Made by a program: the position numbers and the translations under genes
The notes under the pieces: model-generated
Database searches by the model: none
Seen by the model: the letters and a program-made list of their open reading frames with translations, nothing else
What the model was told of the DNA's origin: nothing
Source: an uncultured Clostridia bacterium
GTDB lineage: Bacteria > Bacillota > Clostridia > Lachnospirales > Bianqueaceae
NCBI GenBank assembly: GCA_937892735.1
Contig: CALBGL010000059.1
Coordinates: forward strand, 1-15,257
Reading direction: 5' to 3'
DNA length: 15,257 bases
Shown: piece after piece, positions 14,273 to 15,257 of the stretch
Numbering within the stretch: position 1 is the first letter of the stretch
Layout: the number at the start of each line of letters is the position of its first letter

Positions 14273-15019
14273 TTAATAATTTACAATCTTAGCGAAATCC
14301 GCCTTCAGGCTCGCGCCGCCGACCAGGCCGCCGTCGATGTTCGGCATAGCAAACAATTCCGCCGCATTGCCCGCATTGACGCTGCCGCCGTATTGTACCC
14401 GAATTTCCTCAGCCACTTCTGTCCCATAGATCTCCGAGACTACCTGCCGGATGGCGCCGCAAACCTCTTCCGCCTGTACGCTGGTCGCCGTACGTCCGGT
14501 TCCAATGGCCCAAATCGGCTCATACGCGATCACAGCCTTCTTCGCATCTTCCGGCTTTACATCCTTCAATGCGATCTTCACCTGCATACGAACCAGATCC
14601 ACCGTGATGCCCTGCTCGCGCTGTTCCAGCGTCTCCCCGACACAAATAATCGGCTTCAGGTCATGCTCAAAAGCCTTAAGCACCTTCTTATTGACGATCT
14701 CATCGGTCTCTCCGAAATATCCGCGGCGTTCGGAATGCCCCAGAATCACATACTCACAGCCGCATTCTTTAATCATCTCCGGCGCTACCTCACCGGTATA
14801 CGCGCCGCTCTCTTCATAATACATGTTCTGTGCGCCAATCTTGATATTCGTTCCCTTGACTGCCTGTGCCGCCAGTACCAGAGACACGAAAGGCGGACAA
14901 AATACGACTTCCGTCTTATCATTATCTCCCACCAGGGGCTTCAGCGTCTCAATCAGCTCCAGCGCCTCCCTCGGCGTCTTATTCATCTTCCAGTTTCCTG
15001 CTACAATCGTCTTACGCAT
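14273..15019 (-). CDS. tpiA: Triosephosphate isomerase
   Basis: The product is 248 residues, a normal single-domain TIM barrel interconverting dihydroxyacetone phosphate and glyceraldehyde-3-phosphate. Active-site residues are all present: N9 and K11 in AGNWKMN, H95 in ILGHSERR, E167 in AYEPIWAIGTG, and the phosphate-binding VQYGGSVNAGN and GGLVGGASL loops. An AAAGGA site lies 10 nt before the ATG at 15019. It is separated from pgk by a terminator-like hairpin and has no visible promoter of its own, so expression probably depends on readthrough from pgk. It is followed after 12 nt by gpmI. Confidence 0.98.
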   Translation of the reverse strand: MRKTIVAGNWKMNKTPREALELIETLKPLVGDNDKTEVVFCPPFVSLVLAAQAVKGTNIKIGAQNMYYEESGAYTGEVAPEMIKECGCEYVILGHSERRGYFGETDEIVNKKVLKAFEHDLKPIICVGETLEQREQGITVDLVRMQVKIALKDVKPEDAKKAVIAYEPIWAIGTGRTATSVQAEEVCGAIRQVVSEIYGTEVAEEIRVQYGGSVNAGNAAELFAMPNIDGGLVGGASLKADFAKIVNY

Positions 15020-15038
15020 ATTTTCACTGTCCTTTCAT

Positions 15039-15079
15039 AAAAATCAGGCGGGCCTGTGGGACTCCCCGCAGGCCCCGCC
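15039..15079 (-). terminator. Intrinsic terminator/attenuator between pgk and tpiA
   Basis: On the minus strand GGCGGGGCCTG pairs with CAGGCCCGCC (outer arms 15069-15079 and 15047-15056, one bulged G), with an inner GGG/CCC extension. The 3' arm is followed by TGA and five T. The stem is G/C-rich and the U-tract (15039-15043) is clear. It lies 14 nt after the pgk stop and just ahead of the tpiA ribosome binding site. Confidence 0.85.
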
Positions 15080-15093
15080 CGTAGGATGGTTAT

Positions 15094-15257
15094 TTACTTA
15101 TCATTCACTGCGACCACACCCGGCAGATCCTTGCCTTCCAGGAACTCCAGAGAGGCGCCGCCACCCGTAGAGATATGGGTCATCTTATCGCCAAATCCAA
15201 GCTGGTTTACAGCTGCGGCACTATCGCCGCCGCCGATAATCGTGGTGGCATCCTTAA
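15094..15257 (-). CDS. pgk: Phosphoglycerate kinase, C-terminal fragment
   Basis: The last 53 codons and the stop of a gene entering from the right edge are visible. The peptide includes TIIGGGDSAAAV, then DKMTHISTGGGASLEFLEG, then LPGVVAVND and K at the end. This is the highly conserved nucleotide-binding C-terminal end of phosphoglycerate kinase, which makes ATP and 3-phosphoglycerate from 1,3-bisphosphoglycerate. The frame is uninterrupted. Its position ahead of tpiA and gpmI fits the standard Gram-positive glycolytic cluster; gapA is expected further upstream outside the window. Confidence 0.96.
   Translation of the reverse strand, partial: KDATTIIGGGDSAAAVNQLGFGDKMTHISTGGGASLEFLEGKDLPGVVAVNDK

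Overview
The window looks like a piece of a Gram-positive Bacillota chromosome, probably class Clostridia and perhaps Lachnospiraceae-like. The evidence is the clustered glycolytic order pgk-tpiA-gpmI-eno, strong AGGAGG-type ribosome binding sites, TTGACA/TATAAT promoters with 17-nt spacers, and the protein families present. The family-level placement is inference. Every gene I can support is on the minus strand, so transcription runs from position 15257 down to 1. I see no tRNA, rRNA, CRISPR array, insertion sequence or phage gene.

In transcription order (right to left), the first block is lower glycolysis: the 3' end of pgk, then tpiA, gpmI and eno. It is interrupted by two hairpin/U-tract elements. 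One lies between pgk and tpiA. The other, between gpmI and eno, is an 18-bp stem whose 3' arm is the eno Shine-Dalgarno sequence. A strong terminator closes eno. Its U-tract runs into a consensus promoter that starts the next unit, cysS (cysteinyl-tRNA synthetase) followed 13 nt later by an M3 oligoendopeptidase. A second strong promoter abuts the stop codon of the peptidase gene and drives asd (aspartate-semialdehyde dehydrogenase) plus a closely linked cyclophilin-type peptidyl-prolyl isomerase. A strong terminator follows.

The next block is a Qnr-like pentapeptide-repeat protein, the replication-associated AAA+ ATPase RarA, and an 83-residue orphan domain resembling the middle domain of fatty-acid kinase FakA. 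A perfect-consensus promoter with a 13-bp palindrome in its spacer then drives tkt (transketolase). The left end holds a xylose-isomerase-like TIM-barrel sugar isomerase/epimerase and the N-terminal 298 residues of a GlpA-type FAD-dependent oxidoreductase, which runs off the left edge.

Functionally this is mostly core central metabolism: lower glycolysis, the non-oxidative pentose phosphate pathway, lysine/threonine/methionine precursor synthesis and cysteine charging. It also carries protein-folding, peptide-degradation and replication-maintenance genes. I did not find a clearly new multi-gene system. The most unusual signals are in the short intergenic regions: the SD-sequestering terminator-like hairpin before eno, the terminator inside the glycolytic cluster, the palindrome in the tkt promoter, the inverted repeat around the cysS promoter, and the hairpin between SD and start codon of asd. 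The standalone FakA-middle-like protein is the most unusual coding feature.
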